Notes: generated from the letters alone by a model not told the origin. A stretch of 64,000 nt of DNA from Lonsdalea britannica (GCF_002111595.1 NZ_LUTN01000002.1:248001-312000); one strand, 5' to 3'; counted from the stretch's first letter, positions 10,772-20,612 are shown. Program-made: numbers and translations.

Positions 10772-11416
10772 CTATGAGGAGGAGAGCGCGCTGATGAAAG
10801 AGTGTGAGTCCGTCAGGATCGCGCCTTGCGCTCGCATCTCCTGCAGCGCATTCTGACTGTCTGCGGGGCGTAGGTTGACCCCGCGACAGCCATCCACCAA
10901 GACCTCAGTACGATACCCCAGCGTCAGCGCATCCAGCACCGTGTACTTTACACAGTAATCTGTCGCCAATCCCATGATGGCAAGGGAATCGATGTGATTG
11001 GCGCGCAGCCAGTCGTCCAGTTCGGTTTTGACCCGGTGACCGTTATCAAAAAAAGCGCTGTAACTGTCAATGGCGCTATCGGTGCCTTTACGGACGATTC
11101 GGTCAATGGCTCGCTGCGCCAGAGCGGGGTGAAACTCCGCGCCCGTTTCGCCAGCGACGCAGTGCGTGGGCCACCATACCTGAGGCAATCCTTCCAGCTC
11201 GCCGATCTCACCGATCGTCGTGCCGGAATTGACGGCAAAGCTGCGATGATCGGCAGGATGCCAGTCCAGGCTTGCGATCACGGTAATCTGGGCGGCGGTG
11301 CAGGCAGCCATCATCCGGTTCGCCACCGGGATAACGCTATCCCCCTCATCAACGGCCAGAGCCCCGCCGGGACAAAAGTCATTCTGTAAATCGATCAGTA
11401 ACAGCGCTTTGTTCAT
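10772..11416 (-). CDS. pncA: Nicotinamidase
   Basis: A 214-residue isochorismatase-fold enzyme that deamidates nicotinamide to nicotinate in NAD salvage (and activates pyrazinamide). The catalytic triad is visible as Asp9 (LLIDLQNDFC), Lys110 (VRKGTD) and Cys155 (ATDYCVKYT); metal ligands are Asp51 and His53 in DWHPADH plus His85. It starts 14 bp after the ansA stop and the two form an operon, as in E. coli. Confidence 0.96.
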   Translation of the reverse strand: MNKALLLIDLQNDFCPGGALAVDEGDSVIPVANRMMAACTAAQITVIASLDWHPADHRSFAVNSGTTIGEIGELEGLPQVWWPTHCVAGETGAEFHPALAQRAIDRIVRKGTDSAIDSYSAFFDNGHRVKTELDDWLRANHIDSLAIMGLATDYCVKYTVLDALTLGYRTEVLVDGCRGVNLRPADSQNALQEMRAQGAILTDSHSFISALSSS

Positions 11417-11430
11417 ATTGTCTCCGGATG

Positions 11431-12447
11431 TTAGCTATTGCCGAGCTCACCCCGCAGATCCTGCTGCATTAGACGACGGATATCATCAGGCGACAGGTCG
11501 TCTCGACTCAGCAGATAATGCAGTTTGGTGAGCGTCGCTTCAACGGTCATATCGAATCCGCTGATCACGCCCGCCTGCGACAAGGCATTGCCTGTCGCGT
11601 AGCCTTCCATATTGACGCAGCCGGACATGCATTGCGTCAGATTGACGACGATGATGCCGCGATCGGACGCTTCCCGCAGCTCTTTCAGGAACGCTTTGTT
11701 CTGTGGGGCGTTGCCGACGCCATAAGAGCGCAGGATCAGCGCGCGAACCGGCTGAAGCAGGAAATTGCGCACAACGTCCGCGGAAATGCCGGGGTAAATC
11801 GTGATAACGCCAATAGGCTGAGGGGTTATGTCATGAACAATCAGCGGCTCCGTCGACTCTATCAGCGGCGCCGAGGAGAGGCGGCGAATATGAATACCGG
11901 TCTCCAGCAGCACAGGATAGTTAGGGGAGGAGAACGCATCGAAACCGTCGGCATGGGCTTTGGTCGTGCGGTTGCCGCGCAGCAGCTTGTTGTTGAAAAA
12001 CAGGCTGACTTCGTTAATGGGATGGTTGGCCGCTACATACAGCGCATTCAGCAGATTGGTTTGCCCATCGGAACGCAGTTCGGCCAGCGGAATCTGTGAC
12101 CCTGTCACGATAACGGGCTTGGCCAAATTCTCCAGCATGAACGAGAGCGCTGACGCGGTGAAGGCCATCGTATCGGTCCCATGCAAAATGACGAAACCGT
12201 CATAGTCATCGTAATGCTGCCGGATGTCGTTGGCGATGATCTGCCAGTCTTCCGGCGTCATGTCCGAGGAGTCGATCAGCGGCGTATATTCATGAATGGT
12301 GAAGGACGGCATTTCCGGCCGATGAAATTCGGGCATCTGCGCCAGCTGCTGCTGGAGATGGCCTGAAACCGGGATATAGCCTTGAGCGGAATGTTGCATG
12401 CCGATCGTACCGCCCGTGTAGGCGACATAAATGGATTTCTTTTGCAT
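11431..12447 (-). CDS. ansA: Cytoplasmic L-asparaginase I
   Basis: A 338-residue asparaginase, the same length as E. coli AnsA. It hydrolyses L-asparagine to aspartate and ammonia in the cytosol; no signal peptide is present, which separates it from the periplasmic AnsB type. The nucleophile Thr14 is in AYTGGTIGM, Thr91-Asp92 in HGTDTMAF and the catalytic Lys163 in NRTTKAHADGF. It is followed by pncA and preceded by sppA with its own terminator. Confidence 0.96.
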   Translation of the reverse strand: MQKKSIYVAYTGGTIGMQHSAQGYIPVSGHLQQQLAQMPEFHRPEMPSFTIHEYTPLIDSSDMTPEDWQIIANDIRQHYDDYDGFVILHGTDTMAFTASALSFMLENLAKPVIVTGSQIPLAELRSDGQTNLLNALYVAANHPINEVSLFFNNKLLRGNRTTKAHADGFDAFSSPNYPVLLETGIHIRRLSSAPLIESTEPLIVHDITPQPIGVITIYPGISADVVRNFLLQPVRALILRSYGVGNAPQNKAFLKELREASDRGIIVVNLTQCMSGCVNMEGYATGNALSQAGVISGFDMTVEATLTKLHYLLSRDDLSPDDIRRLMQQDLRGELGNS

Positions 12448-12505
12448 GGATGTGATTACGTCAAAATCAAAAAATGGATTATAGAGCGAAGCGAGGGGAA
12501 AAGCA

Positions 12506-12527
12506 GCCCGGCGATTGTGCGCCGGGC
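12506..12527 (-). terminator. Probable terminator after sppA
   Basis: Stem GCCCGGCG / CGCCGGGC (12506-12513 and 12520-12527), 6-nt loop; the minus strand continues TGCTTTTCC, an imperfect T tract. Located between sppA and ansA. Confidence 0.7.
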
Positions 12528-12538
12528 GGGTAGTGCGA

Positions 12539-14389
12539 TTAACGAACGTTGCCGCAGCTGAGACAAATCACATAGCGATGTTGCGGGTCGGTCAGTTTAT
12601 TCGACAGGGACGGTTGAGTGCGAAGCATCTCGCTCAGCTCTGCGACAGGCGCGGGGAACAGCGTCTGCAAAGCGTCCGGCAGCTGTGCGTAGACTGAGCT
12701 ACGAACCTGACTAAAGATCGCATCCATCAGCCCATCACTCTCTTCGAACCACACCAATTGATGATGATCCAGCTTAGCCAGCTCAGCCGCTTTCTTCACC
12801 GCATCATCGAAGTCGCCGAGCGTATCGACCAGGCCGTTGGCTTTAGCATCGCTGCCGATCCAGACGTGACCCTGCGCGATTTCGTCCACCTGCTCCGGCG
12901 TTTTATTCCGTGACTGAGCGACCAAAGAGAGGAAGTTTTTGTAGCCTCGCTCAATGTTGACCTGCATTAGTTCGCCAAACTCCGGCGGCAGTGCTTTCGT
13001 CATGGACAGATCGGCCAGAGGCGAGGTGGCGACGCCGTCGGTATGAACGCCGACGCTATCCAAAGTATTCTCAACGGTGTTGATCACGCCGAAGATGCCG
13101 ATGGAGCCAGTGAGCGTAGTGGGGCTGGCGATAATGGCGTTAGCCGGCGTGGAGATCCAGTAACCGCCAGAGGCGGCCATACCCCCCATTGAAACTACCA
13201 CCGGTTTGCCCGCCTGGCGTGCCGCGGCCAGTTCGGCGCGAATTTGTTCTGACGCCGTCACGCTGCCGCCGGGGCTGTTGACCCGCAGGATTATCGCTTT
13301 CACCTTCGGATCGAGTCGCGCGTCGCGGATTTGTCCGGCAGTGGTATTGCCGCCCACATAGCCGGTCGCTTCATTACCATCGACGATCATGCCGTTAGCG
13401 AAGATGACGGCGATCTGATTGTTATCCGGTTGAGGATCGCTCAGCGTGTAGTCATACAAGGAGGTGTAGTTAAAGTCCTTATTCTTGTCATCCCAGCCGA
13501 AAGTCTTGATCAGCTTTTGCTCAATGGCCGTACGAGAGGCGACTTCGTCCACCAGTTTATTATCCAGTGCGTAGCGCGCGGTGTCGCCATCCACTGAACG
13601 TAGGGCGGTGAGCAGGGCTTCTGCGCCGGGGAAGAGCTGCTGAGGAGTGATCTCACGATTCGCGGCCACCGTCATCAGGTAGTTCTGCCAGAGACCGTTG
13701 ACCCAACGAGCGTCGGCATCGCGTGCCGCAGGGGACATGTCATCCCGGATGTAAGGTTCAACGGCGGATTTGTAGGTGCCGACACGGAAGATGTGCGTGG
13801 TGACCTTCAGCTTATCCAACAGCGTTTTATAGTACAGGTTGTTGGTGGCCAGACCGTGCAGGTCGATGCCGCCCTGAGGCGTCAGGAAAATCTTGTTGGC
13901 GTAGCTGGCCAGATAATATTGCGGCTGGTTGTAGTTATCGCCCACGGCGTAAATTGGCTTGCCTGCATCTCGGAATTCGCGCAACGCTTTGCCGATATAC
14001 TGTAAAGACGGCTGATCTGCGCCGACGAAGTCGGACAGGTCCATCACCATGCCGGTAATGTTGCGGTCGTTTTTGGCCTGCCGAATCACCTCGACCACGT
14101 CAAATAGCGAGTTTTCCTGATTTCGGTTGGCGGAGGAGCCTAAAAGCTCGCGACCAAACTGACGCAGCTTATTATTGACCGACGGTTTGTCGATGACGAC
14201 GCCGGTGATGTTCAACATCAGCGCGCCCTTGGCGGTTTCCGGCGGGGTTGCCTTAAATTGACTGTAAATACCGACGCCGACCAGGATCAGCATGATAAGG
14301 AAAATATTGAGGATGAATTCCCGGATGAAGTTAAGCAGGCGCCAGCCCCACTTAAAAAATCCGCTGAAAATCCGCCACATCGTGCGCAT
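12539..14389 (-). CDS. sppA: Signal peptide peptidase SppA (protease IV), 67 kDa form
   Basis: A 616-residue inner-membrane serine protease (E. coli 618) that degrades cleaved signal peptides. A single N-terminal membrane segment lies at about residues 24-44 (FILNIFLIMLILVGVGIY). Two tandem ClpP-like domains follow, with the general-base Lys207 in the first (GTYKSAVEP) and the nucleophile Ser407 in the second (MGGMAASGGYW). This Ser-Lys dyad split over two halves is typical of the long SppA form. It is divergent from ydjA and upstream of ansA, as in E. coli. Confidence 0.96.
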   Translation of the reverse strand: MRTMWRIFSGFFKWGWRLLNFIREFILNIFLIMLILVGVGIYSQFKATPPETAKGALMLNITGVVIDKPSVNNKLRQFGRELLGSSANRNQENSLFDVVEVIRQAKNDRNITGMVMDLSDFVGADQPSLQYIGKALREFRDAGKPIYAVGDNYNQPQYYLASYANKIFLTPQGGIDLHGLATNNLYYKTLLDKLKVTTHIFRVGTYKSAVEPYIRDDMSPAARDADARWVNGLWQNYLMTVAANREITPQQLFPGAEALLTALRSVDGDTARYALDNKLVDEVASRTAIEQKLIKTFGWDDKNKDFNYTSLYDYTLSDPQPDNNQIAVIFANGMIVDGNEATGYVGGNTTAGQIRDARLDPKVKAIILRVNSPGGSVTASEQIRAELAAARQAGKPVVVSMGGMAASGGYWISTPANAIIASPTTLTGSIGIFGVINTVENTLDSVGVHTDGVATSPLADLSMTKALPPEFGELMQVNIERGYKNFLSLVAQSRNKTPEQVDEIAQGHVWIGSDAKANGLVDTLGDFDDAVKKAAELAKLDHHQLVWFEESDGLMDAIFSQVRSSVYAQLPDALQTLFPAPVAELSEMLRTQPSLSNKLTDPQHRYVICLSCGNVR

Positions 14390-14573
14390 GATAACTCCGA
14401 AAATGGGAAAAACAGTTTAGTATCCTAATGAGCGGACAGGTAAAAGTCAGCTTTTTATCTTGCCCAGCGGGGTGTGGTAGGTTGTTAACTTGTAACAAAA
14501 CTTCTGGCTGTGCTACCGTTGCGCGCAATCTCGTCTCAACCCTTGCTACCTGATGAAATACAGGAGATGTGTG

Positions 14574-15125
14574 ATGGATGCCCTGGAATTATTGCTTAAT
14601 CGTCGTTCGGCTTCCCGACTGACGGCTCCGGCCCCCGCAGGCGCTGCGCTGGACAATATCATTCATGCCGGCATGCGGGCTCCCGACCACGGCGCATTAC
14701 AGCCGTGGCGCTTCTTTGTCATTCAGGATGAAGGACTCAGTCGTTTCAGCGACGTGCTGGTTGAAGCGGCGCAGCAGAACCAACTGGATGAGTCGGCGAT
14801 CGAAAAGGCGCGTAAGTCGCCATTCCGTGCGCCGCTGATTATCACCGTCATCGCGCATTGCGAAGAGAATCACAAAGTTCCCGTGTGGGAGCAGGTGGTC
14901 TCTGCGGGTTGCGCCGTACACGCCATGCAGATGGCCGCGCAGGCTCAGGGATTCAACGGTATCTGGCGTAGCGGCGCCTGGACGCACAGCAAGCGGGTGC
15001 GTGAAGCCTTTGACTGTCGTCCACAGGATGAAATTGTCGGATTCCTCTATTTGGGTACTCCTCAACTGAAAGCCTCCTCGACGCTGACCCCGAACGATCC
15101 GAATAAGATCGTCCGCTATTTCTGA
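14574..15125 (+). CDS. ydjA: NAD(P)H nitroreductase YdjA
   Basis: A 183-residue FMN-dependent nitroreductase-fold protein, equal in length to E. coli YdjA. It begins [16 protein letters not shown], with the RRS motif of the flavin phosphate site, and contains [18 protein letters not shown] and a GSGAW-like segment ([10 protein letters not shown]). The ATG at 14574 is favoured by AGGAG at 14562-14566; an upstream in-frame ATG at 14553 is less well placed. The natural substrate is not known. In E. coli selD lies between ydjA and topB; here only 89 bp separate them. Confidence 0.93.
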   Translation: MDALELLLNRRSASRLTAPAPAGAALDNIIHAGMRAPDHGALQPWRFFVIQDEGLSRFSDVLVEAAQQNQLDESAIEKARKSPFRAPLIITVIAHCEENHKVPVWEQVVSAGCAVHAMQMAAQAQGFNGIWRSGAWTHSKRVREAFDCRPQDEIVGFLYLGTPQLKASSTLTPNDPNKIVRYF

Positions 15126-15214
15126 TGCGTTTCGCTGCGGCGAATCGCGATGTCGCGCCCTTTATCACGAGAGAAGGGGCGCCTCAATAACAACTGCCGG
15201 TAGTGCGGTGAATC

Positions 15215-17137
15215 ATGCGACTTTTTATTGCCGAAAAGCCCAGCCTGGCGCGGGCTATCGCCGATGTTTTGCCTAAACCCCATCGGCGGGGTGAGGGATA
15301 TATTGCCTGCGGCCAACACGACGTCGTGACGTGGTGCGTAGGCCATTTGCTGGAACAGGCCCAGCCGGACGCCTACGATCCTCGCTATGCGCGCTGGGCG
15401 CTGGACGACCTGCCTATTGTGCCGCAGAAATGGCGGCTGCAACCGCGGCCTTCCGTCAGTAAGCAGCTGAATGCCATTAAAAAACTATTACAGCAGGCGG
15501 ATGACGTGATCCATGCCGGCGACCCCGACCGGGAAGGTCAACTGTTGGTCGATGAAGTGCTGGAATACCTCGATCTCTCTGACGAAAAACGGCAACGCGT
15601 ACAACGCTGCCTGATCAACGATCTCAACCCGCAGGCGGTAGAGAGAGCGGTCGCCCGTCTGCGAGAAAACCGCGAATTCATTCCATTGTGTGTCTCGGCG
15701 CTGGCCCGCTCGCGCGCGGATTGGCTGTACGGCATCAATATGACGCGCGCCTACACGATACTCGGACGCAATGCCGGCTACGACGGCGTGTTGTCGGTAG
15801 GCCGGGTGCAGACGCCCGTGTTGGGGCTGGTGGTTCGGCGCGATGAAGATATCGAGAACTTTGTGCCTAAAGACTTTTTCGATGTTAAAGCGCACATCGT
15901 GACGCCTGCGGATGAACGCTTTACGGCGCTGTGGCAGCCCAGCGAATCCTGCGAACCTTATCAGGACGAAGAAGGGCGTTTGCTGCATCGGCCTCTGGCG
16001 GAGCACGTGGTGAACCGTATTGCCGGTCAGCCTGCGCGAGTCACCGGCTATAATGATAAACGGGAATCAGAAATCGCACCGTTGCCGTATTCGCTGTCGA
16101 CGTTGCAGATCGAAGCCGCGAGGCGCTTTGGCTTAAGCGCCCAGCAGGTGCTGGATACCTGTCAGCGGTTATACGAAACCCATAAGCTGATTACCTATCC
16201 CCGTTCGGATTGCCGCTATCTGCCCGAAGAGCATTTTGCGGGACGGCAGGCCGTGTTGCAGGCGATAGGGGTTCATCAGCCAGATTTACAACCGCCGGAA
16301 CCCATTTTCGATAGTGAACGTCGCAATCGATGCTGGGATGACGGCAAGGTGGATGCTCACCATGCAATCATTCCGACGGCGCGCACGGCCAAAACCACCC
16401 TGACCCAGCAGGAAAGTCAGGTGTACGGACTCGTCGCCCGACAGTATCTGATGCAGTTCTGCGCCGATGCGGTTTTCCGCAAATGTGTGATCGAACTGGA
16501 TATCGCCGGCGGTAAGTTCGTGGCTAAGGCGCGTTTTCTGGCGGAAGCGGGCTGGCGTACGTTGCTTGGCGGCAAAGAGCGGGATGAAGAGAACGAAGGG
16601 ACGCCGCTGCCCGTGGTCAGCAAAGGCGATGAACTATTGTGCGAGCGGGGCGAGGTGGTAGAACGTCAGACGCAGCCGCCGCGACATTTTACCGATGCTA
16701 CATTGTTGTCTGCCATGACCGGCATCGCACGGTTCGTACAGGATAAAGAGCTGAAGAAAATTCTGCGTGCGACCGATGGTTTAGGGACGGAAGCGACGAG
16801 AGCCGGGATCATCGAACTCCTGTTCAAACGCGCTTTTCTGGTGAAAAAAGGGCGTTATATTCACGCCAGCGAAACCGGGCGAGCGCTGATTCACTCGTTG
16901 CCGCCCAGCGCGGCGCATCCGGATATGACCGCGCATTGGGAGTCCACGCTGACTAAAATCAGCGAAAAGCAGTGTCGCTATCAGGACTTTATGCAGCCGT
17001 TGACCGACTCTCTGTGCGACATCATCCAGCAGGTCAGGCATCGTGGCAGTATGCCTTTATTACGAGGCCTGCCGCCTGCGCCCGGCAAATCGAAAACCAA
17101 CAAGCGGCGTAAGTCTCAGCCCAAGGTGAAGGAGTAA
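15215..17137 (+). CDS. topB: DNA topoisomerase III
   Basis: A 640-residue type IA topoisomerase (E. coli 653) that decatenates DNA by single-strand passage. The TOPRIM domain opens with [20 protein letters not shown] and carries the acidic triad in [15 protein letters not shown]. The active-site tyrosine is Tyr328 in [14 protein letters not shown]. The C-terminal tail is basic ([13 protein letters not shown]) and, unlike topoisomerase I, there are no zinc ribbons. It begins 89 bp after ydjA and is followed 5 bp later by ynjH. Confidence 0.96.
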   Translation: MRLFIAEKPSLARAIADVLPKPHRRGEGYIACGQHDVVTWCVGHLLEQAQPDAYDPRYARWALDDLPIVPQKWRLQPRPSVSKQLNAIKKLLQQADDVIHAGDPDREGQLLVDEVLEYLDLSDEKRQRVQRCLINDLNPQAVERAVARLRENREFIPLCVSALARSRADWLYGINMTRAYTILGRNAGYDGVLSVGRVQTPVLGLVVRRDEDIENFVPKDFFDVKAHIVTPADERFTALWQPSESCEPYQDEEGRLLHRPLAEHVVNRIAGQPARVTGYNDKRESEIAPLPYSLSTLQIEAARRFGLSAQQVLDTCQRLYETHKLITYPRSDCRYLPEEHFAGRQAVLQAIGVHQPDLQPPEPIFDSERRNRCWDDGKVDAHHAIIPTARTAKTTLTQQESQVYGLVARQYLMQFCADAVFRKCVIELDIAGGKFVAKARFLAEAGWRTLLGGKERDEENEGTPLPVVSKGDELLCERGEVVERQTQPPRHFTDATLLSAMTGIARFVQDKELKKILRATDGLGTEATRAGIIELLFKRAFLVKKGRYIHASETGRALIHSLPPSAAHPDMTAHWESTLTKISEKQCRYQDFMQPLTDSLCDIIQQVRHRGSMPLLRGLPPAPGKSKTNKRRKSQPKVKE

Positions 17138-17142
17138 AATTC

Positions 17143-17448
17143 ATGACGGTACGATGGGGACAGTTTCTGGCGGCAACGCTGCTGGTTTTGCCTATCTGGG
17201 GGCAAGCCAATCCGGGAAGTCATACCAATACGGACATTGTGGTGCCGGTACCGCCGCAGGTGATTTGGGGCAACGGCAACAATTCGGGTCAACAGGATAA
17301 CGGTCAGCAATGTATTCGCTGCTGCACTTACCAGAACAAGCAGTATTCCGAAGGAGCGGTCATCAAGATGGAAGGCGTTTTGTTGCAGTGTGCTGAGGAT
17401 AAGCAGCGGCTCAGCACCAATAATCTGGTGTGGCGGATGGTGAAATAA
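17143..17448 (+). CDS. ynjH: YnjH family secreted protein (DUF1496)
   Basis: A 101-residue protein of unknown function with a signal peptide (hydrophobic core near residues 8-18, probable cleavage after GQA at about 22). The family signature is the cysteine pair region [22 protein letters not shown], seen in two parts, then [20 protein letters not shown]. The three or four cysteines suggest disulfides in the periplasm. It starts 5 bp after topB and is likely co-transcribed. Its 3' end overlaps the xthA frame as read, but not the xthA frame once a missing base is restored. Confidence 0.85.
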   Translation: MTVRWGQFLAATLLVLPIWGQANPGSHTNTDIVVPVPPQVIWGNGNNSGQQDNGQQCIRCCTYQNKQYSEGAVIKMEGVLLQCAEDKQRLSTNNLVWRMVK

Positions 17449-18295
17449 CCGCATGGCGGGGCGGAATGACGGCCCCGCTAATATGCGCGTTAGAGTGAGA
17501 ACTCAGCCAGATAGGCGCGTGATCAGATGGTTTATCCATCGCGCGGATGACGTAGTCAATACCGGTGCCAGTGCAACGCTCCGCCAGAGATTTGTCCGCC
17601 AGTATCAGGTCGATGCGCAGGCCACGGTTGGTATCAAAACCTTTGGAACGATAGTCAAACCACGAAAACTGGTCGTTACAGGACGGATTGGCGGCGCGGA
17701 ACGTGTCCACCAGTCCCCAGTTTTGCAGTCGGGCCAGCCACTCACGCTCTTCCGGCAAGAAAGAGCATTTGCCGGTGCGCAGCCAGCGTTTACGGTTCTC
17801 TTCCCCAATTCCAATATCCAGATCGGTTGGGCTGATATTCAGATCGCCCATGATTACCAGCGGTTGCCCTTGTGGGTGATGGTTTTCGATATAGTTCTGC
17901 AAATCCTGATAAAAGCGCGTTTTCGCGGGGAACTTTGTCGGATGGTCGCGGCTTTCTCCCTGAGGGAAATAGCCGTTGATGACGGTTAACGGACCCTGAA
18001 CCGTGTCGATATCCGCCATGATGATGCGTCGCTGCGCGTCTTCCTCATCGGTCGGAAATCCGCGTCGAACCGCCAGTGGCGCTTTCTTCGTCAGCAGCGC
18101 CACGCCGTAATGGCCTTTCTGTCCATGGTAAAAGACGTGATAGCCATGCTGAGCGACGTCTTCCAGCGGGAACATGTCGTCGTGTACCTTGGTTTCCTGT
18201 AAACCAATGACGTCTGGCTGATGTTGTTCGACCACTGCGGCTAGTTGATGAGGTCGTGCCCGCAGGCCGTTGATGTTAAAAGAAACAAACTTCAT
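17411..18295 (-). CDS. xthA: Exonuclease III, C-terminus shifted by a missing base
   Basis: The AP endonuclease and 3'-5' exonuclease of base excision repair. It starts [15 protein letters not shown] at 18295; an open frame continues upstream without homology. Catalytic features are the metal ligand Glu in [10 protein letters not shown], the Asn and Asp of [11 protein letters not shown], and the C-terminal SDHAPIW. As read, it has 294 residues with an unrelated tail running over the end of ynjH. If one G is restored at about 17507 (TGGGCTGAG instead of TGGCTGAG), the protein ends IWAEFSL at 17490 and has 268 residues, exactly the E. coli length. The first 260 residues and the active site are intact either way. 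Confidence 0.93.
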   Translation of the reverse strand: MKFVSFNINGLRARPHQLAAVVEQHQPDVIGLQETKVHDDMFPLEDVAQHGYHVFYHGQKGHYGVALLTKKAPLAVRRGFPTDEEDAQRRIIMADIDTVQGPLTVINGYFPQGESRDHPTKFPAKTRFYQDLQNYIENHHPQGQPLVIMGDLNISPTDLDIGIGEENRKRWLRTGKCSFLPEEREWLARLQNWGLVDTFRAANPSCNDQFSWFDYRSKGFDTNRGLRIDLILADKSLAERCTGTGIDYVIRAMDKPSDHAPIWLSSHSNAHISGAVIPPRHAVISPSATPDYWC

Positions 18296-18429
18296 GTTCG
18301 CTGCCGTTGTAATGAAAATGTGCCGAGATGGTAGCAGAAATGCGGGCGGTGAGTCACGGTCATGACCCGGCATAAACGCCGATAGTAACCATCGATATTG
18401 CAGGGTTGATGGCGCTCGGGAGAGTCCGT

Positions 18430-18622
18430 ATACTCCGCGACTCGCAGGAGAGAGGAGGCCATCACAAGCCATCCCGCCGAAGGCGCAAACTCCCATAATC
18501 GCTCAGGTCACCTTACTGCATATTCTTCTATAGACGCCAACTGGAGAGCGGTTGCCAGACAACCCACCGAAGGGGCAAGCGGCGTAAGCTGCACAAACTC
18601 TCAGGTAAAAGGACAGAGGGAG
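18430..18622 (+). promoter_or_regulatory. Tandem glycine riboswitch
   Basis: Two consecutive glycine-aptamer cores lie upstream of the membrane protein gene at 18646. The first has GGAGAGAGG at about 18446, CCGCCGAAGGCGCAAAC at 18474-18490 and CGCTCAGGTCACC at 18500-18512. The second has GGAGAGCGG at 18543, CACCGAAGGGGCAAG at 18565-18579 and ACTCTCAGGTAAAAGGACAG at 18597-18616. The linker is short, as in cooperative tandem aptamers. There is no obvious downstream terminator, and the ribosome site GAGAGG at 18635 follows 12 bp later, so control by hiding the start site is likely. Confidence 0.9.
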
Positions 18623-18645
18623 GGGCACAATTACGAGAGGCTCGT

Positions 18646-19266
18646 GTGCTGACCTATATCTATCTTATTGCCATTACTGCCGAAGGGATGTCCGGCGCGC
18701 TGGCGGCAGGTCGCCGCAATATGGACATTTTCGGTGTTTCGCTAATCGCCTTCATCACGGCATTGGGTGGCGGCACCGTCCGCGACATTCTTCTCGGCAA
18801 TTTCCCCATTGGCTGGACACAACATCCGGCGTACATCTATCTCACGGTTGGTGCGGGTCTGTTTACCGTCATCATCGCGCGTTTCATGCAGCATCTGCAT
18901 CGCCTGTTTTTGGTCCTGGACGCGATGGGGCTCATCGCATTCACCATTATTGGCTGCAATGTGGCGCTTCATCTGAATTATTCGCTGACGATTGTGGTTA
19001 TCGCGGGCGTGACGACGGGGATTTTCGGTGGGATTCTACGGGATATTTTCTGCAACCGTACGCCGATGGTGCTGCGTAAAGAGCTCTATGCCTGTGTTTC
19101 GCTACTGGTGGCCCTGCTTTATCTCGGTTTCCGGCACGTCGGTCTCAATCACGATATCAATCAACTGATCTCCTTCCTTATTGGACTCGCTGTCCGACTG
19201 GCGGCCATCCGTTGGTCATGGCAATTACCGGTATTCACCTATATGCCCGGACGGTGGAAAGGGTAA
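18646..19266 (+). CDS. yicG: TRIC-family (UPF0126) inner-membrane protein, likely glycine transport
   Basis: A 206-residue membrane protein with about seven hydrophobic segments and the duplicated glycine-rich motif of the family: ALGGGTVRDILLGNFP near residue 40 and IFGGILRDIFCNRTP near 126. It resembles E. coli YicG. The start is GTG at 18646, with GAGAGG five bases upstream. Its mRNA leader is a tandem glycine riboswitch, which in other bacteria often controls glycine catabolism or efflux, so glycine (or a related amino acid) is the inferred substrate. The symbol is assigned by similarity. The C-terminal basic tail is unremarkable. Confidence 0.85.
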   Translation: MLTYIYLIAITAEGMSGALAAGRRNMDIFGVSLIAFITALGGGTVRDILLGNFPIGWTQHPAYIYLTVGAGLFTVIIARFMQHLHRLFLVLDAMGLIAFTIIGCNVALHLNYSLTIVVIAGVTTGIFGGILRDIFCNRTPMVLRKELYACVSLLVALLYLGFRHVGLNHDINQLISFLIGLAVRLAAIRWSWQLPVFTYMPGRWKG

Positions 19267-19280
19267 ACCAGTATCTTTCG

Positions 19281-19400
19281 GAGATGGTAGCGGGGGAAGG
19301 GTGACTCGTCACTCCGTTCCTCGCCCTTCGGGCCGTGCTGCGCACGTTGTCTCGCGATGCTCGACTCGAACCTTGTCGAAGGTTCTCACCTTCCCCCTAA
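19281..19400 (-). repeat. Structured repeat downstream of tRNA-Tyr, similar in plan to the E. coli tyrT rtT repeat
   Basis: The 20 bases at 19281-19300 nearly repeat those at 19451-19470 (17 of 20 equal), that is the 3' end of tRNA-Tyr, at a distance of 170 bp. A 12-bp outer inverted repeat (GGGGGAAGG-GTGA at 19292-19304 and TCACCTTCCCCC at 19386-19397) encloses several small hairpins: GTGA/TCAC, GCCC/GGGC, GTGC/GCAC and GAACCTT/AAGGTTC. In E. coli tyrT is followed by about 178-bp repeats that each contain the last 19 bases of the tRNA and yield rtT RNA. This looks like one degenerate copy. Transcription from the tRNA is inferred. Confidence 0.65.
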
Positions 19401-19454
19401 TGGGAACAGGTAATTTCTTAATATGGGATTAATTTGAGGGGACTATTTGGAAGA

Positions 19455-19539
<85 letters not shown>

Positions 19540-19690
19540 ACTGGCCTGAAACGTGTTTTGTGTTAAGCGGGGCGCATCATATCAAATGCCGCGCCCCTGT
19601 AAAGTCTGAACCGGTAAAATCAGATTCGTTTGCCGGTTTTTTATGCCTTCTGCCGCTGTCTTGAGCAGCTATACGGCATGAGGCTGTGCG

Positions 19691-20539
19691 TTACAGGATG
19701 ATCGTGCGATTTCCGTAGACGAAAACACGCTGAGCCAGCACCTGGTAGAGAGCCCGGCTAAGGACGTTTTTCTCCACGTCGCGACCTGCGCGCATCATGT
19801 CGTCAGCCGTATAGGTATGATCAACATGAATGACGTCCTGCATGATGATCGGGCCTTCATCCAGACTGTCGTTTACATAGTGAGCGGTGGCGCCGATGAT
19901 TTTAACGCCGCGCTCGTACGCCTGATGGTATGGGCGTGCCCCGATAAAAGCGGGCAGGAATGAATGGTGGATGTTGATGACCTGATTCGGATAGTGCTGA
20001 ACGAATGCCGGGGTCAGGACACGCATGTACTTCGCCAGCACAACATAGTCCGGTTGATACTGGTCGATCTGAGCGATCATCTGTTGATCGTGTTCGTCGC
20101 GGGACAACCCTTCGTGGCTGATCAGATGGAACGGAATATCGAAACGCTCAACCAATGTTCGTAATGTTTCATGATTCCCGATGACCGCCGCGATTTCGAC
20201 ATCCAAACCGCCATAGGCATTTTTCATCAGCAGATCGCCCAGGCAGTGGGCTTCTTTGGTCACCAGAATCACAATGCGGCGACGGCCTGCGTCGCTCAGT
20301 TCACGAACAGAGCCTACCGGTAAAGCGCTGTCCAGATCTTCCAGCAGCGTCGTATCGTTGAAGATGCCTTCCAATTCGGTGCGCATGAAGAAACGTCCGG
20401 TACGATGGTCGACATACTCGGAGTTTTGCACGATGTTCAGTTCGTGCTTGTAGCAAATATTGGTGATTTTCGCGATCAACCCTTTTGAATCAGGGCAGAT
20501 AGTCCGTAGAACTTTTCTTTGCATATTATGGGATTGCAT
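19691..20539 (-). CDS. purU: Formyltetrahydrofolate deformylase
   Basis: A 282-residue enzyme (E. coli 280) that hydrolyses 10-formyltetrahydrofolate to formate and tetrahydrofolate, supplying formate to PurT and balancing the one-carbon pool. An N-terminal ACT domain (LRTICPDSKGLIAKITNIC) spans about residues 8-85; the formyltransferase-type catalytic domain follows, with the catalytic Asn-His region in NIHHSFLPAFIGARPY and Asp in YVNDSLDEGPII. I chose the ATG at 20539; the open frame continues 11 codons upstream. In E. coli it is regulated by methionine and glycine, and its closeness to the glycine riboswitch gene is notable but may be chance. Confidence 0.95.
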   Translation of the reverse strand: MQSHNMQRKVLRTICPDSKGLIAKITNICYKHELNIVQNSEYVDHRTGRFFMRTELEGIFNDTTLLEDLDSALPVGSVRELSDAGRRRIVILVTKEAHCLGDLLMKNAYGGLDVEIAAVIGNHETLRTLVERFDIPFHLISHEGLSRDEHDQQMIAQIDQYQPDYVVLAKYMRVLTPAFVQHYPNQVINIHHSFLPAFIGARPYHQAYERGVKIIGATAHYVNDSLDEGPIIMQDVIHVDHTYTADDMMRAGRDVEKNVLSRALYQVLAQRVFVYGNRTIIL

Positions 20540-20612
20540 GGGGGTGTCGATCCTGTCCAAAGCAAATATCAATCATTTTTATTGAGCCGTGCCGAAAAGG
20601 CGGGCTGTTACT

